Below are positions 35,740-46,918 of a DNA stretch of 64,000 bases, in pieces. Location of the stretch: positions 1 to 64,000 of the forward strand of contig JAGXTF010000088.1 of NCBI GenBank assembly GCA_018333525.1, written 5' to 3'. The DNA is from Bacteroidota bacterium (lineage in GTDB: Bacteria > Bacteroidota > Bacteroidia > NS11-12g > UBA955). Each line of letters begins with the position of its first letter. Positions within the stretch are counted from its first letter, which is position 1. The notes beneath the pieces were generated by a model, which was given only the letters and a program-made list of their open reading frames with translations, was not told the DNA's origin and ran no database searches. A program made the position numbers and the translations under genes.

Positions 35740-36799
35740 AACGCGGCTCCAAAATAGACAGGTATTTCTGAATAGATTCTATTTCAGTTTCTACAATAAA
35801 TTGGAGGAACTTTGTTTTATTTCCGTCCCTTTGTGCAGCTTCCAAAGCATCATAATATTGCAATCTGCTTTTGGAATCACCTTTGATATTGGCAATAACA
35901 TAGCCTTCTCTCAATAACAGAAGATTCATGATAAGCCTGGCTGTGCGACCGTTTCCATCCACAAATGGATGGATGGTTACCAGTCTTTCATGCATTTCTG
36001 CAGCCAGAATAATCGGATGCAATTGTGCTTGGTTGCTCAGGTACCATTCAAAATATTCTTCCATTTTTTTGGGAACCAAAAATGGCTGAACCGGAACAAA
36101 TTCACTTCCACCTATATTCACCTGCACATTTCTGTATTTGCCGGCGTTGGCATTGTCTATTCCACGCAATACCAATTGGTGTACCTGTAACAATTTGGAA
36201 GCATTTAGCGGGTTGTTTTTCGAAATTAGATCAAGTACAAAGGCTATTGCATCGCTGTGGTTTATGGCTTCCAGATGCTCGCGCATGCTTTTTCCTGAAA
36301 TGGTGAGGCCTTTGTTTACCACCAAATCTGTTTCTCTCAGTGTCAGGGTATTTCCTTCAATTTTATTGCTCTGAAAAGTATATTCCAATTCGAGCGCTTC
36401 CACAATTTTCCTGCTGTTCAGGTGTCGCAGATGGTGCAGCTTTTTTTTCAAAGCATCTGCTTTTTTTAGCAGGGCTTTCATTCCATGTGGCATGGAATAG
36501 GCATCCGAAGTTTGCAGCTTTTGAATTTCACTTTCTGCAAGCAATAATGCTTCCATGGCATGCGGCTCATCGCGCAGTTCATATAATATCCGGCTACCCG
36601 CCCAGCGTACGAGAAGGTCTTTGGAATCGAGATCCAATAACTCTGCAATTAGCAATACCTGTTTTTTATTTGGGATCCGCTTTCCGCTTTCAAAACGACT
36701 GTATAAAGCCGCATCTATACCAAGCCCAATGGCAATTTCGCGAGAGAGCTTGCAGGCTTTTGTGCGCTGTTTTGCGATATGGGTGGCAAAGGGATTCAT
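35738..36799 (-). CDS. Fic-domain protein with N-terminal HTH (class II, self-inhibited)
   Basis: 353 residues from the ATG at 36799-36797. Residues about 5-60 look like an XRE-type helix-turn-helix ('GLGIDAALYSRFESGKRIPNKKQVLLIAELL'-like region in parts). The inhibitory motif (S/T)xxxE(G/N) is present as SNKIEGN (Ser144, Glu148). The Fic core has the catalytic motif HPFVDGNGRTAR at 277-288 with His277. The expected activity is AMP transfer to a hydroxyl side chain of a protein target. No antitoxin gene is adjacent; the built-in motif serves that role. Targets unknown. Confidence 0.9.
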   Translation of the reverse strand: MNPFATHIAKQRTKACKLSREIAIGLGIDAALYSRFESGKRIPNKKQVLLIAELLDLDSKDLLVRWAGSRILYELRDEPHAMEALLLAESEIQKLQTSDAYSMPHGMKALLKKADALKKKLHHLRHLNSRKIVEALELEYTFQSNKIEGNTLTLRETDLVVNKGLTISGKSMREHLEAINHSDAIAFVLDLISKNNPLNASKLLQVHQLVLRGIDNANAGKYRNVQVNIGGSEFVPVQPFLVPKKMEEYFEWYLSNQAQLHPIILAAEMHERLVTIHPFVDGNGRTARLIMNLLLLREGYVIANIKGDSKSRLQYYDALEAAQRDGNKTKFLQFIVETEIESIQKYLSILEPR

Positions 36800-36926
36800 G
36801 ATAGACAAAAAACAACATGACAAAAATAGTCAATTTATTTCGCATTGCCAAACATACCCGAAAATGGCTATTTAGAAATATTAATAAAGTTTAAAGATGT
36901 TTTTAGAATGTATCGCGAAAAAGGAT

Positions 36927-39194
36927 TTAAGCACCCACACCCTTGCGAATCAGGTTCAAAGCTCCGCCGGCTTTAAACCATTCGATTTGCTGTGCATTGT
37001 ACGTATGATTTACCTGAATTGTTTCGCTGCTTCCGTCTTTGTGATGCAATACCAGCGACATGGATTTTCCTTCTTCAAAAGTGGTAAGTCCAATTACATC
37101 TATAATATCCCATTCCTGGAATTTATCGTAATCATTTTTATCGGCAAAAGTCAATGCCAGCATGCCTTGTTTTTTCAAATTGGTTTCATGAATTCTGGCA
37201 AAAGATTTTACCAGAATTACGCGCACTCCCAAAAATCTGGGTTCCATAGCTGCATGCTCTCTGCTGCTGCCTTCTCCATAATTTTCTTCACCCACCACAA
37301 TGCTGAATTCACCAGCCGCTTTGTAAATGCGCTGTACTGCCGGAACACTTCCATATTCCCCGTTCAATTGATTCAAAACATTATCGGTTTTATCATTAAA
37401 TGCGTTAACTGCACCTATCAACATATTGTTGCTGATATTATCCAAATGTCCGCGGTATTTCAACCAGGGACCAGCCATGGAAATATGGTCGGTAGTGCAT
37501 TTTCCTTTTGCTTTTAACAACAATCGCAAGCCTTTGATATCGCTACCTTCCCACTTCGCAAATGGGGCCAGTAATTGTAATCTGTCACTCGTAGGACTTA
37601 CCAAAACTTCCACTTTACTTCCGTCTTCTGCAGGAGCCTGGTATCCGGCATCCTCCACGGAGAAGCCTTTTGCAGGCATTTCAAAACCTGTCGGTTCATC
37701 CAGTTTCACCTGTTCTCCTTTATTGTTTTCCAGGGTATCAGTAAGAGGATTAAAAGCCAGTGTTCCAGCAATTGCCAATGCGGTTACAATTTCAGGACTC
37801 GCAACAAATGCATGGGTATTTGGATTCCCGTCGTTTCGTTTGCTGAAGTTTCGGTTAAAGGAGGTGATAATGCTGTTTTTGCGAGTTGGATCATCCGTAT
37901 GTCGCGCCCATTGGCCGATACAAGGTCCACATGCATTAGCCAGAACTACCCCGCCGATTTTATCAAATTCAGCCAAATATCCGTCGCGTTGCACGGTATA
38001 ACGCACCTGCTCACTTCCCGGAGTAATAGTGAATTCTGATTTTGCTTTTAATCCTTTTTCTGCTGCCTGTTTTGCAAGAGATGCTGAACGGCTGATATCT
38101 TCATAACTGCTGTTGGTGCAGGATCCTATCAACCCCACTTCCAATTTCTCAGGCCATCCGTTTTCTTTTACGGCTGCAGCAAATTTGCTGATTGGCCATG
38201 CCAAATCCGGTGTAAACGGACCATTCACATGGGGTTCTAATTCCGATAAATTAATTTCAATTACTTCATCAAAATATTGTTCCGGATTCATATAAACCGC
38301 AGCGTCTCCTACGAGATGTTCATGAATGGCATCCGCCATATCCGCAATATCCGCGCGATCTGTTCCACGCAGGTATTCACTCATTTTAACATCGTAACCG
38401 AATATGGAAGTAGTTGCTCCAATCTCAGCACCCATGTTACAAATGGTACCTTTTCCGGTACAACTGATACTTTCGGCGCCAGGGCCAAAATATTCCACTA
38501 TTTTATTGGTACCGCCTTTTACTGTAAGAATTCCGGCAACCTTTAATATCACATCTTTTGCGCTGGTCCATCCATTCATTTTGCCGGTTAGTTTTACGCC
38601 GATAATTTTTGGGAAAAGCAATTCCCAGGCAAATCCCGCCATAACATCGCTTGCATCAGCCCCACCTACGCCTATTGCAACCATTCCGAGTCCACCTGCA
38701 TTAACCGTATGCGAATCCGTACCAATCATCATTCCTCCTGGAAAAGCATAATTTTCCAATACCACCTGGTGAATGATTCCCGCACCCGGTTTCCAGAATC
38801 CAATTCCATATTTGTTGGAAACGGATGAAAGGAAATCGAATACTTCTTTATTCTTATCCAATGCAGATGCAAGATCCGCGCTGGCACCATCTTTTGCCTG
38901 AATTAAGTGGTCGCAATGCACGGTACTTGGTACTGCCACTTTTGGCCTTCCACTCTGCATAAATTGCAACAAAGCCATTTGCGCAGTGGCGTCCTGCATG
39001 GCAACGCGATCTGGTGCGAAATCTACATAAGATTTACCTCTTACAAATTCATGGTTCACATCCCCATTCCAAAGGTGGGAATACAAAATTTTCTCAGTAA
39101 GTGTTAATGGTTTGCCAAGAATATTGCGCGCAGCATCAATTCTGGAAGGCATTTTGGAATAAACGGAACGGATGAGATCGATATCGAAAGCCAT
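36927..39194 (-). CDS. Aconitate hydratase (mitochondrial-type)
   Basis: 755 residues, the length of the mitochondrial-like aconitase common in Bacteroidota, shorter than AcnA. The cluster cysteines are in '[15 protein letters not shown]' and '[11 protein letters not shown]'; '[22 protein letters not shown]' and '[21 protein letters not shown]' belong to the active site. It isomerises citrate and isocitrate in the TCA cycle with a [4Fe-4S] cluster. Apparently monocistronic. Confidence 0.96.
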   Translation of the reverse strand: MAFDIDLIRSVYSKMPSRIDAARNILGKPLTLTEKILYSHLWNGDVNHEFVRGKSYVDFAPDRVAMQDATAQMALLQFMQSGRPKVAVPSTVHCDHLIQAKDGASADLASALDKNKEVFDFLSSVSNKYGIGFWKPGAGIIHQVVLENYAFPGGMMIGTDSHTVNAGGLGMVAIGVGGADASDVMAGFAWELLFPKIIGVKLTGKMNGWTSAKDVILKVAGILTVKGGTNKIVEYFGPGAESISCTGKGTICNMGAEIGATTSIFGYDVKMSEYLRGTDRADIADMADAIHEHLVGDAAVYMNPEQYFDEVIEINLSELEPHVNGPFTPDLAWPISKFAAAVKENGWPEKLEVGLIGSCTNSSYEDISRSASLAKQAAEKGLKAKSEFTITPGSEQVRYTVQRDGYLAEFDKIGGVVLANACGPCIGQWARHTDDPTRKNSIITSFNRNFSKRNDGNPNTHAFVASPEIVTALAIAGTLAFNPLTDTLENNKGEQVKLDEPTGFEMPAKGFSVEDAGYQAPAEDGSKVEVLVSPTSDRLQLLAPFAKWEGSDIKGLRLLLKAKGKCTTDHISMAGPWLKYRGHLDNISNNMLIGAVNAFNDKTDNVLNQLNGEYGSVPAVQRIYKAAGEFSIVVGEENYGEGSSREHAAMEPRFLGVRVILVKSFARIHETNLKKQGMLALTFADKNDYDKFQEWDIIDVIGLTTFEEGKSMSLVLHHKDGSSETIQVNHTYNAQQIEWFKAGGALNLIRKGVGA

Positions 39195-39664
39195 AATCTG
39201 CCGCGAAATTCGGTAATTTCAACCAAAATCCCCAGCATCATTTGCAAATAATCATGGGCTATAATTTTCTGAATTCCATATTTTAAAAAAATGCGAATTT
39301 TCATAGGAACGAAATGCAATCGAATCTGCTTCTTTGAGATAAATTCAATCAGGTATTAAAAAGAAAATCCCAGGTGAAAATGTGAAAACAATATTTAATA
39401 AAAAACTTAAACGCTTAATATTTCAGATAATATTTTTAATAAAATAAAAATGCAGAAGCCCTTGTTCCCAAATACTGAACGTACATTAGACAAAACTTCT
39501 TTGCAAACTTCAAAATCTATTTTAATTTAATTAATCTACTGTTAATTCACACTTGTGGGTGAAATTCAATTGCGGATTCCTGTCAGAATTGTGTAAGTTT
39601 GAGAAAAATGCCGGGGTAAATCAGACACAGCGTTGTATCATTTTTTACCCCAAAATATGCGCCT
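39195..39664. other. AT-rich intergenic region between aconitase and the 2365-residue protein
   Basis: 470 bases with no gene seen. It contains the divergent promoters of both genes; 39360-39440 is very AT-rich. No large repeats noticed. Confidence 0.6.
39570..39601 (+). promoter_or_regulatory. Likely promoter of the 2365-residue surface protein
   Basis: TTG (39570-39572), 21-base spacer, TAAGTTTG (39594-39601), a fair match to the phylum consensus. Transcription would start near 39607, giving a leader of about 58 bases. Confidence 0.5.
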
Positions 39665-42600
39665 ATGAACAAAATATTTACAACCCTGATTGCATCCCTT
39701 TCATTCTTTACTTCCCAACTACATGCAAGCGTTCCGCCCGTAGCGCAATTCAATGCCAGCTCATACAGCGGTTGCGCCCCATTAACTGTAACTTTCTACA
39801 ATTCCAGTTCCGGAAACGGAAGTTATAACTGGACTTTCGGCGACCCTGGTAGCGGCCCTGCTGATAGCAGCCAGGCGTGCAGTCCAACCCACACATTCAT
39901 CAATCCCGGTACTTATACGGTTACGATGAATTATTTTCTGAACAACACCACCTACACCGCTACTGCTACGATTACGGTTTATCCCAAACCCAATCCTTCC
40001 ATTGCAGGAATGGACACCATTTGTGATGGATCCACTACTACCTACACAGCCAGCGGGATGACAGGTTCCGGATTTTTCTGGACCATCAATGGCGGAACTA
40101 TAGTAGGACCAAATAATAACAATACCGTAAGTGTATTGTGGCCCACACCGGGAACGGGTTCCCTCACCGTAACGGAAACTACAGTAAACGGTTGTTCCAA
40201 TAGTAAAACCATTAATGTTTTGGTAGCCAGCCAGCCCCGAATAGGTAATTTTTGTCACCAGACAGGAGGGAGTTCCGGTAACCAACCGGATAAAGACCGC
40301 AAAGATTGTCTCTGCGCATTTAATCTGAATACCCTGTTTGCAATTGACAATACGAGTCAGTTGTTTAACCCTGCACTTTACAATTTTCAATGGACGGTTA
40401 CCGGCTCAGGATCGCTTTTTAGCGGTCAGGGCACCAATACTGCCGTGATTCAGGTAGGCGCAGGACCAACCGTTACCGTTACTCTGGTGGTTTGGAATGA
40501 TTTCGGTTGCACCGATACACAAACCTGCATATTTGATGTTTGCCCTTCACCAACAGCTAGCTTTAAAGCTGATACTGCATGTCAGGGTGGAACAACCCAT
40601 TTCAATGCATCTGCTTCTACCATACTTTCACAACTCACCACATTTAACTGGGATTTTGGGGATTATTCTACCGCTACTACAACCACCCCAATTACCAGTC
40701 ATTTGTATGCAACTCCGGGAATTTATACCGTAAAATTGCGCGTTAAAAATGCGAGTGGTTGTACCGATGATACCACCATAAAAGTTCTTGTAAATAGTGG
40801 TACTCCACCTCCAATTCTTTGCCCGGGAACCGTTTGCCACAATACCAAACATTGTTATTCAACGCCGTATTATCCGGGTGCTACATACACCTGGACTGTT
40901 ACAGGTGAGGATACTTTTGCGCTGAGCTCCAATGACACCGGTATTTGTGTAACCTGGGGCGATGGGCCCTTGGGAAATATAACTTTGGTTGTAACCGGCG
41001 GACCTTATTCCTGTGGATACAATTCCATCGATATACCTATTTTCCCGAAAGACCTTGAAATTACTGGCCCGGATACGGTTTGTTCCGGGGCTACGGTGAA
41101 TTATCAGGTACCTCTAATTCCCGGTAGTTGTTATAGCTGGATGCCCGTGAATCCGAATATTCAGGTAAGTTCCAATGCCGGTAACCAAATTTCTGTACAA
41201 GTGCCATTTAATTTTGTTGGCACATTTAATATCATCGCAGATGTTCGGAATGAAATTACATGTTGCGATGGAAAAGATACATTTACAGTTGTGGTACAAG
41301 GTCCAATTGTTTTGGATACCATTCAGGCAGTTTGCGAATATTCAACCCAAACTTATACCGCAAATGTTCCCGTAACATGGACAGTTTATAACGGAACCAT
41401 AAATGCTTCATCTCCAACGAGTATTAATATTACATGGGGAGGTGCAAGTATTGGTACCATTCACGCTGCGGCAATCAATCCCAATTTGGTTTGCAACAAT
41501 ACCATTGTTGCACAAGTGCAACTGGTACCATTACCGCCAAATCCTGCAATTAACGGACCTACCATGGTTTGCGTTGGAAAACCAGCGAATTACAATTATA
41601 TCACATCCCCTGCAATCGCTGGTTCCAATTGGTCAATCACACCGTTTGCATCGCATACACCGATAAATAATACCGACAATGTGGTTTTTGCAACACCTGG
41701 CAATTACACCATTACGGTGAATTATTTTAATATCAATTACAATAATTCCGGAACTTTTAATTGCTATTCTACATCAGTATTAAACGTGTTGGTTGTAGAT
41801 ACTCTTTGCCCTGTAATTTCCGGCCTCGGAAATACCTGCATTGGTTCCACACAAACCTATACTTTATCTTCCAATCCGGGAGGAATATGGCAATGGCAAA
41901 TTATAGGCGGTCAAATTATTTCTTCTACACCAACAAGCATTACCATACAATGGGGAAATATCAATCAGGGACAGGTGAATATTCAAAACTCATTGTGTTC
42001 CGGTTTCTGCAGCAAATTGGTAAATATTAATGCAATTCCGGTTGGATTAATCGTAGTTTCAGATTCTACTTGTAAAGGAGATTCTGTAAAATTAACAGGC
42101 CCTCCGGGTTATACATATTCGTGGAATACAGGTGCTACAACTCAAAGTATTTGGGCAACATCCACAGGTTTGTATAGTCTCGCAATTACACAATTAGGTT
42201 GTACAGCAACATTGAATTACAATTTAAATCCAATGCCAAAAAAGCCAAAGCCAAATGTGTATTTAAATTACAATTGTATGATTGCTCCAAACACTCCAAT
42301 TCCTTTTCAGATTATGGCAACCCAAAATCCGAACTGGAGTTATTCCTGGAGTCCGCAAACTGCAATTCCTGCAAATAGTGATACCAATTATTTGCATTAT
42401 ACTACCGTTCAAAATAGCACGCATACCGTAATTGTTACCAATCAATTCGGATGCAAAGACACAGCTTCAATTACAGTTACTGGACCATGTATTGATACGG
42501 TAATTTGTTTGAATCCTCCTTGTCCTCCGCCTTGCACCTGCAATGCTACTTATACAGTAAATTATAATCCGTGCACCGGATATTTTTCCATAACACCAAT

Positions 42601-45600
42601 AACCGGTGGACCATATTCCGGATATTATTGGAATTTCGGAGATGGAGATTACAGCAATTATGCTTCACCCCAGCACTGGTTTTCAACAACAGGTAACCAT
42701 ACGGTTACGGTTGCAGTTTGGTGCGGATGTAACTGGGTTTCACAAACGGTTGTAATTAATGTTCCATACATTATTCGTCCAAGACTAAAACACAGTTTCC
42801 CATTTTCCTGTAATTACAATACCATTAAATTGGAATATAAAACAGGTGCAAGTACAGTACTTGGTGTTGGCCTGAGTTATCAGATTAATTGGGGTGACGG
42901 ACCTACGACTTCTATTTCGGGATTACCGCAAAACCATACATATACAAGCGCGGGAACTTATATAATTTCATATACCGTAAATGCAGTTTCACCACCTTGT
43001 TCTAAGACCGTTTACGATACTGTTACCATACTTCCGTTTCAAGCCGATTTTGGTTTTTGTGATAGTGGTTGTGTAGGGCAGGCGGTTCAATTTTATGACA
43101 AGAGCACTTCATGGTCGCCAATTGTAGGCTGGTACTGGACATTTGGCGATGGATTCAACTCCAATCTGCAAAGTCCATTTCATATTTATAATGCAGTTGG
43201 ACCTTATACTGTAACGCTGGTAATAACCAATTTCCAGGGCTGTAAAGACACCGTAAGTTACACCATAAATATTACTACTTTTAATGCGGGAACTCTTGCA
43301 TTTACAGTAAATGGATCTCCTGCTACCGGCAATGTATTTAAAATATGCGATGGTGGATTTGTAACTGCTACTGCAGCAAATGTTCCTTCATGGACTTATT
43401 CCTGGAATAATGGTGCATTTATTTACAAGGATACCTTCAGAACCAGCGGTGTTTATTATGTGGTAATTGCAAATGGAGATGGTTGTACAGACACACTAGG
43501 GCCGTTTACGGTTATTGTTAATCCAAATCCAAATGCAACCATTCTTGCGGCTGACAGTGTTTGTGCAACAGGGAATCTCACCTTAAATGCATTGAACGGA
43601 TTGGGATATTCTTACAATTGGAATATCAATAATGGTGCATTTACAGATACATTTAATCCATCTACTTTCTATAGTTTACCCGCAGGTGCATATAACGTGG
43701 TACTCACCATTACCAATGCATTCGGATGCAAAGCAGCAGACACGGCAAATATGATTTTAATGCCTGTTCCGGTTGTTACTGTTTCCCCAAATTTCATTGC
43801 TTTTTGTCAGGGAAATACTGCAGCGCTCACAGCAACGGTAACGGGCTCTTATTTAAATCCAATTCAATGGAATAATGGAGATACAGGAATGACAACCGTG
43901 GCTTATACCCAGGGACTTTATACGGCCACGGCAACGGATTGGTTTGGTTGTGTGGGAAGCGGCAGCAGTTATGTAGTAGTAAATCCGCTTCCGGATTTGA
44001 GCAATATTCCAAAAGGATGTTATAAAATATGTAAAAATCAGGGACCGGTAAAAGTGTGTGGTCCAATTCCATTATTGGGCGAAGCATTTAATTACAATTG
44101 GACACAAAACGGAAATCCTTTCAGCACCAATCAAAGTGTTGCGATCACTGCAAATGGAACTTATCAGTTAATAGTTACAAATACCATTACAGGATGTACG
44201 GATACTTCTGATATTTTTGATATTCAATTCGTTCCCGGGCCATCAGCGGTTATTGGTTCGCCTACACCGAATCCAACTATTTGCAAAGGTTCGCAGGCAT
44301 GCATTACCATTGTTGTACAAAATCCCGATCCGGATATTATTTACAATTGGTATGTAGACGGAGATCCGCTGCCAATTGAAACGTCAGATACCATCATTAT
44401 TTGCACTCCCGGAATTTATATTTTGGAAGCATTTAAAAGCAATTGTTGCAAAGCATATGATACTATAATAATTGAAGAAGGAGATTGTTGTTTTGATGTT
44501 AAAGATCCAAACTTTCATTTAATTCAGGATAGTACGGTTTATACTACAACTCAATGGTGGGACGGTAAATATTATGTTGCAGGTCGTGTTTACGTTCGCA
44601 ATAAAGCAGTGCTGGACATGACTACCATTGATGTGGTTTTTGACCGGGATGGTGAAATTATTTTTGAAGATAGTTCTGTTATTCGTGCAAATAATAGTGT
44701 ATTCCGACCATGTGATATGCACGATGTTTGGGTTGGATTTACCTTTAAAGACAGCAGCAGCGGATTCATACACAGCAATACATACAAGAATGCAAAACAT
44801 GCAATAGATGTGAATACTAAAGGTCCGGAAGGAGTGAAAATCACGGACAATGTATTTACAGATTGCCATATCGGCGTGCGAATCAACAGGGGTTCCAGAA
44901 TTTACAACCAGGGAATTACGAATAATTCTTTTGTGATTTCTGATTATGATTTTACCATTAATACACTATATCCGAATTACGATTATTTTGGAATAAAACT
45001 GGAAAGTGTGAGAATGGATGAAATTGTTTCGCAAAACCAATTCAGGAATAGCGACAGAACGCAACAAAACAATAAATTTTATGGTATTTATATGCTGCGA
45101 TCCCTTGCAAATCTGAGTGAAAATAAATTCACCAATATGTACAGAAGTTTTGATGTTGTTTCTAATATCGGTTTGGTGAATATCGAAAATAACGAAATTG
45201 AAAAAGACTTTCAGGGCAAGTTCCCGAGTGATGTTCAGATACGCCTCACCAATTGTACACTGCCAACTTTGATATACGCCAATGAATTGCGGAATTCAGA
45301 TAATAAATGGGCTCGAACTACAGGTATTTATGCCGATGTGATGAATGGAATGAATATCCGCGATAACAACATCAAAGGTTTTGATATCGGTATCTGGACG
45401 CGCAGAACTACAAATTCTGTGGTGAATGAAAACGATATCGACCTCAGCGGGGATATTGGAATTTTGGATACCGCAAGTAAAAATATCGATATCAATTGCA
45501 ACATTGTTCGCATGAAAGATTGTGTGGTGAAATTCCCGAATACTTGCAACGCAATTGGAATTTATATGCAACAGGGTGATAGCATGAATGATATTTATAC

Positions 45601-46762
45601 CAATTGTGTATTTGATACCCGACGTGCAATTATGGTTCAACGAATGACCGGAACTGCCACTATTCCGCGAATTGTAAATAACTACTTGTACAATTACCAA
45701 TATGCAGGTGTTGCTTCCATCAATCACTTTGGAGACATTGGCGGAGTAGGGCGCGATGGAAGAAATACTTTTACCAGTAACAATGCCGGAGGAGGTGCAT
45801 TTGATATTACCGCCGTTGGTGGAATCGTAAATCAACGCTGTAATTTTGGTATTATTCAAACTGCTGGTACAGTAAATTCAAATCCTTGTCCGGGCTTAAC
45901 TATGTACAACAGCTCGGCAGCCTGCGGTCATCAGATTGTAAATCCCAAATATTATAAATTAAATCAATGGGATATTTGCGATCAGTATTTTGGTAAAAGT
46001 GCAATCATAATTATTGAACATGATGGTGGACATGATTGGGGTGTAGACAAAGGTAAAATTGCGACCATACAACTGGCAACATTGCAAAAGCAGGAAGTTA
46101 TGTTGGTAGCAATGGTGCTTTCAGAAGAAAAAGATAAAAATAATTTTGATCTCTGGATGAATCGAATTCGCAATGAAAAATTGCTTACCAGTTTTGAAAT
46201 TCATTGGTTGGAATGCCAATGGAACTACGACAATGCGAGTACGAATGTCGCAATTCAGAAATTATCATCCTTTGCAGTTGCAAATGAAGAAGAACAGCAA
46301 CAAAAAGATATATGGATGACCATCTGGAATGCAGAAATAAGCGATAGAATCGATGCCGCTGCATTTGCCAATATGGCATTAATTGACAATAGCAATACCT
46401 CACAATCTTCGCTGGCGAGGGATGTTATGCAAAGTGCCAATGGAGATAAAGATCACAAATTTGCAGTACCATTTGTGGAACCGGAACCAGAAATTGCCGG
46501 CAACCTGAATGATGCGTTTATTCATTTAATTCCGAACCCTGCAAGTGAAAAAGTAAATGTGGAATTCAGAATCAAAGGAAGTGGGGAAGCGCAGGTGAAC
46601 TTGTATGATGCAGTAGGAAATAAAATCGACCGCCAGGCCATGCAACTCACCCAGGGCCGCTACCAGTTCGACCTCCGAAACCTTTCACCAGGATTATATT
46701 TGGTTTCTGTGCTCGATACCGAGACGCAGGAAAAACATGTGGCAAAATTAATTGTTGAATAA
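39665..46762 (+). CDS. 2365-residue PKD and beta-helix T9SS surface protein
   Basis: A signal peptide (about 1-21) is followed by roughly 1600 residues of PKD and PKD-like domains, with many 'GCAPLTVTFYNSS', 'W.FGDG', 'PGTYTVT' and 'GC.DT' motifs. Residues about 1640-2060 change character: short strands with 'N.F', 'NNSF', 'ENNEIEKD', 'RDNNIKGFDIGIWTRR' repeats, as in right-handed parallel beta-helices of the pectin-lyase type. About 170 charged, helical residues follow, and the last 85 ('LIPNPASEKVNVEF' to 'KLIVE') are a type A T9SS sorting domain. It may be an adhesin or polysaccharide-acting surface protein; catalytic residues were not identified. Own promoter and terminator. Confidence 0.88.
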   Translation: MNKIFTTLIASLSFFTSQLHASVPPVAQFNASSYSGCAPLTVTFYNSSSGNGSYNWTFGDPGSGPADSSQACSPTHTFINPGTYTVTMNYFLNNTTYTATATITVYPKPNPSIAGMDTICDGSTTTYTASGMTGSGFFWTINGGTIVGPNNNNTVSVLWPTPGTGSLTVTETTVNGCSNSKTINVLVASQPRIGNFCHQTGGSSGNQPDKDRKDCLCAFNLNTLFAIDNTSQLFNPALYNFQWTVTGSGSLFSGQGTNTAVIQVGAGPTVTVTLVVWNDFGCTDTQTCIFDVCPSPTASFKADTACQGGTTHFNASASTILSQLTTFNWDFGDYSTATTTTPITSHLYATPGIYTVKLRVKNASGCTDDTTIKVLVNSGTPPPILCPGTVCHNTKHCYSTPYYPGATYTWTVTGEDTFALSSNDTGICVTWGDGPLGNITLVVTGGPYSCGYNSIDIPIFPKDLEITGPDTVCSGATVNYQVPLIPGSCYSWMPVNPNIQVSSNAGNQISVQVPFNFVGTFNIIADVRNEITCCDGKDTFTVVVQGPIVLDTIQAVCEYSTQTYTANVPVTWTVYNGTINASSPTSINITWGGASIGTIHAAAINPNLVCNNTIVAQVQLVPLPPNPAINGPTMVCVGKPANYNYITSPAIAGSNWSITPFASHTPINNTDNVVFATPGNYTITVNYFNINYNNSGTFNCYSTSVLNVLVVDTLCPVISGLGNTCIGSTQTYTLSSNPGGIWQWQIIGGQIISSTPTSITIQWGNINQGQVNIQNSLCSGFCSKLVNINAIPVGLIVVSDSTCKGDSVKLTGPPGYTYSWNTGATTQSIWATSTGLYSLAITQLGCTATLNYNLNPMPKKPKPNVYLNYNCMIAPNTPIPFQIMATQNPNWSYSWSPQTAIPANSDTNYLHYTTVQNSTHTVIVTNQFGCKDTASITVTGPCIDTVICLNPPCPPPCTCNATYTVNYNPCTGYFSITPITGGPYSGYYWNFGDGDYSNYASPQHWFSTTGNHTVTVAVWCGCNWVSQTVVINVPYIIRPRLKHSFPFSCNYNTIKLEYKTGASTVLGVGLSYQINWGDGPTTSISGLPQNHTYTSAGTYIISYTVNAVSPPCSKTVYDTVTILPFQADFGFCDSGCVGQAVQFYDKSTSWSPIVGWYWTFGDGFNSNLQSPFHIYNAVGPYTVTLVITNFQGCKDTVSYTINITTFNAGTLAFTVNGSPATGNVFKICDGGFVTATAANVPSWTYSWNNGAFIYKDTFRTSGVYYVVIANGDGCTDTLGPFTVIVNPNPNATILAADSVCATGNLTLNALNGLGYSYNWNINNGAFTDTFNPSTFYSLPAGAYNVVLTITNAFGCKAADTANMILMPVPVVTVSPNFIAFCQGNTAALTATVTGSYLNPIQWNNGDTGMTTVAYTQGLYTATATDWFGCVGSGSSYVVVNPLPDLSNIPKGCYKICKNQGPVKVCGPIPLLGEAFNYNWTQNGNPFSTNQSVAITANGTYQLIVTNTITGCTDTSDIFDIQFVPGPSAVIGSPTPNPTICKGSQACITIVVQNPDPDIIYNWYVDGDPLPIETSDTIIICTPGIYILEAFKSNCCKAYDTIIIEEGDCCFDVKDPNFHLIQDSTVYTTTQWWDGKYYVAGRVYVRNKAVLDMTTIDVVFDRDGEIIFEDSSVIRANNSVFRPCDMHDVWVGFTFKDSSSGFIHSNTYKNAKHAIDVNTKGPEGVKITDNVFTDCHIGVRINRGSRIYNQGITNNSFVISDYDFTINTLYPNYDYFGIKLESVRMDEIVSQNQFRNSDRTQQNNKFYGIYMLRSLANLSENKFTNMYRSFDVVSNIGLVNIENNEIEKDFQGKFPSDVQIRLTNCTLPTLIYANELRNSDNKWARTTGIYADVMNGMNIRDNNIKGFDIGIWTRRTTNSVVNENDIDLSGDIGILDTASKNIDINCNIVRMKDCVVKFPNTCNAIGIYMQQGDSMNDIYTNCVFDTRRAIMVQRMTGTATIPRIVNNYLYNYQYAGVASINHFGDIGGVGRDGRNTFTSNNAGGGAFDITAVGGIVNQRCNFGIIQTAGTVNSNPCPGLTMYNSSAACGHQIVNPKYYKLNQWDICDQYFGKSAIIIIEHDGGHDWGVDKGKIATIQLATLQKQEVMLVAMVLSEEKDKNNFDLWMNRIRNEKLLTSFEIHWLECQWNYDNASTNVAIQKLSSFAVANEEEQQQKDIWMTIWNAEISDRIDAAAFANMALIDNSNTSQSSLARDVMQSANGDKDHKFAVPFVEPEPEIAGNLNDAFIHLIPNPASEKVNVEFRIKGSGEAQVNLYDAVGNKIDRQAMQLTQGRYQFDLRNLSPGLYLVSVLDTETQEKHVAKLIVE

Positions 46763-46767
46763 CAAAA

Positions 46768-46793
46768 AAGAGGGCGATTATTTCGCCCTCTTT
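46768..46793 (+). terminator. Rho-independent terminator after the giant gene
   Basis: AAAGAGGGCGA and TCGCCCTCTTT arms around a 4-base loop, with T-rich sequence after it. It lies 6 bases after the stop. Confidence 0.88.
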
Positions 46794-46883
46794 CTTTTAT
46801 TTTATAATAATTGTTTCATTTTATATTAATAGGAATAATGAATGAAAAAAAAGCAATTATATTTTTTATTATATTTTGTTATC

Positions 46884-46907
46884 ACTTTTTGACTTGATGC
46901 AAAAAGT
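46884..46907. repeat. Palindrome of a probable dispersed Bacteroidota repeat
   Basis: ACTTTTTG (46884-46891) and CAAAAAGT (46900-46907) around 8 bases, followed by 'AACCAAAAAGATTAAGGC'. Similar sequences are remembered as frequent intergenic repeats in this phylum; only one copy was noticed in this window. Confidence 0.45.
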
Positions 46908-46918
46908 AACCAAAAAGA

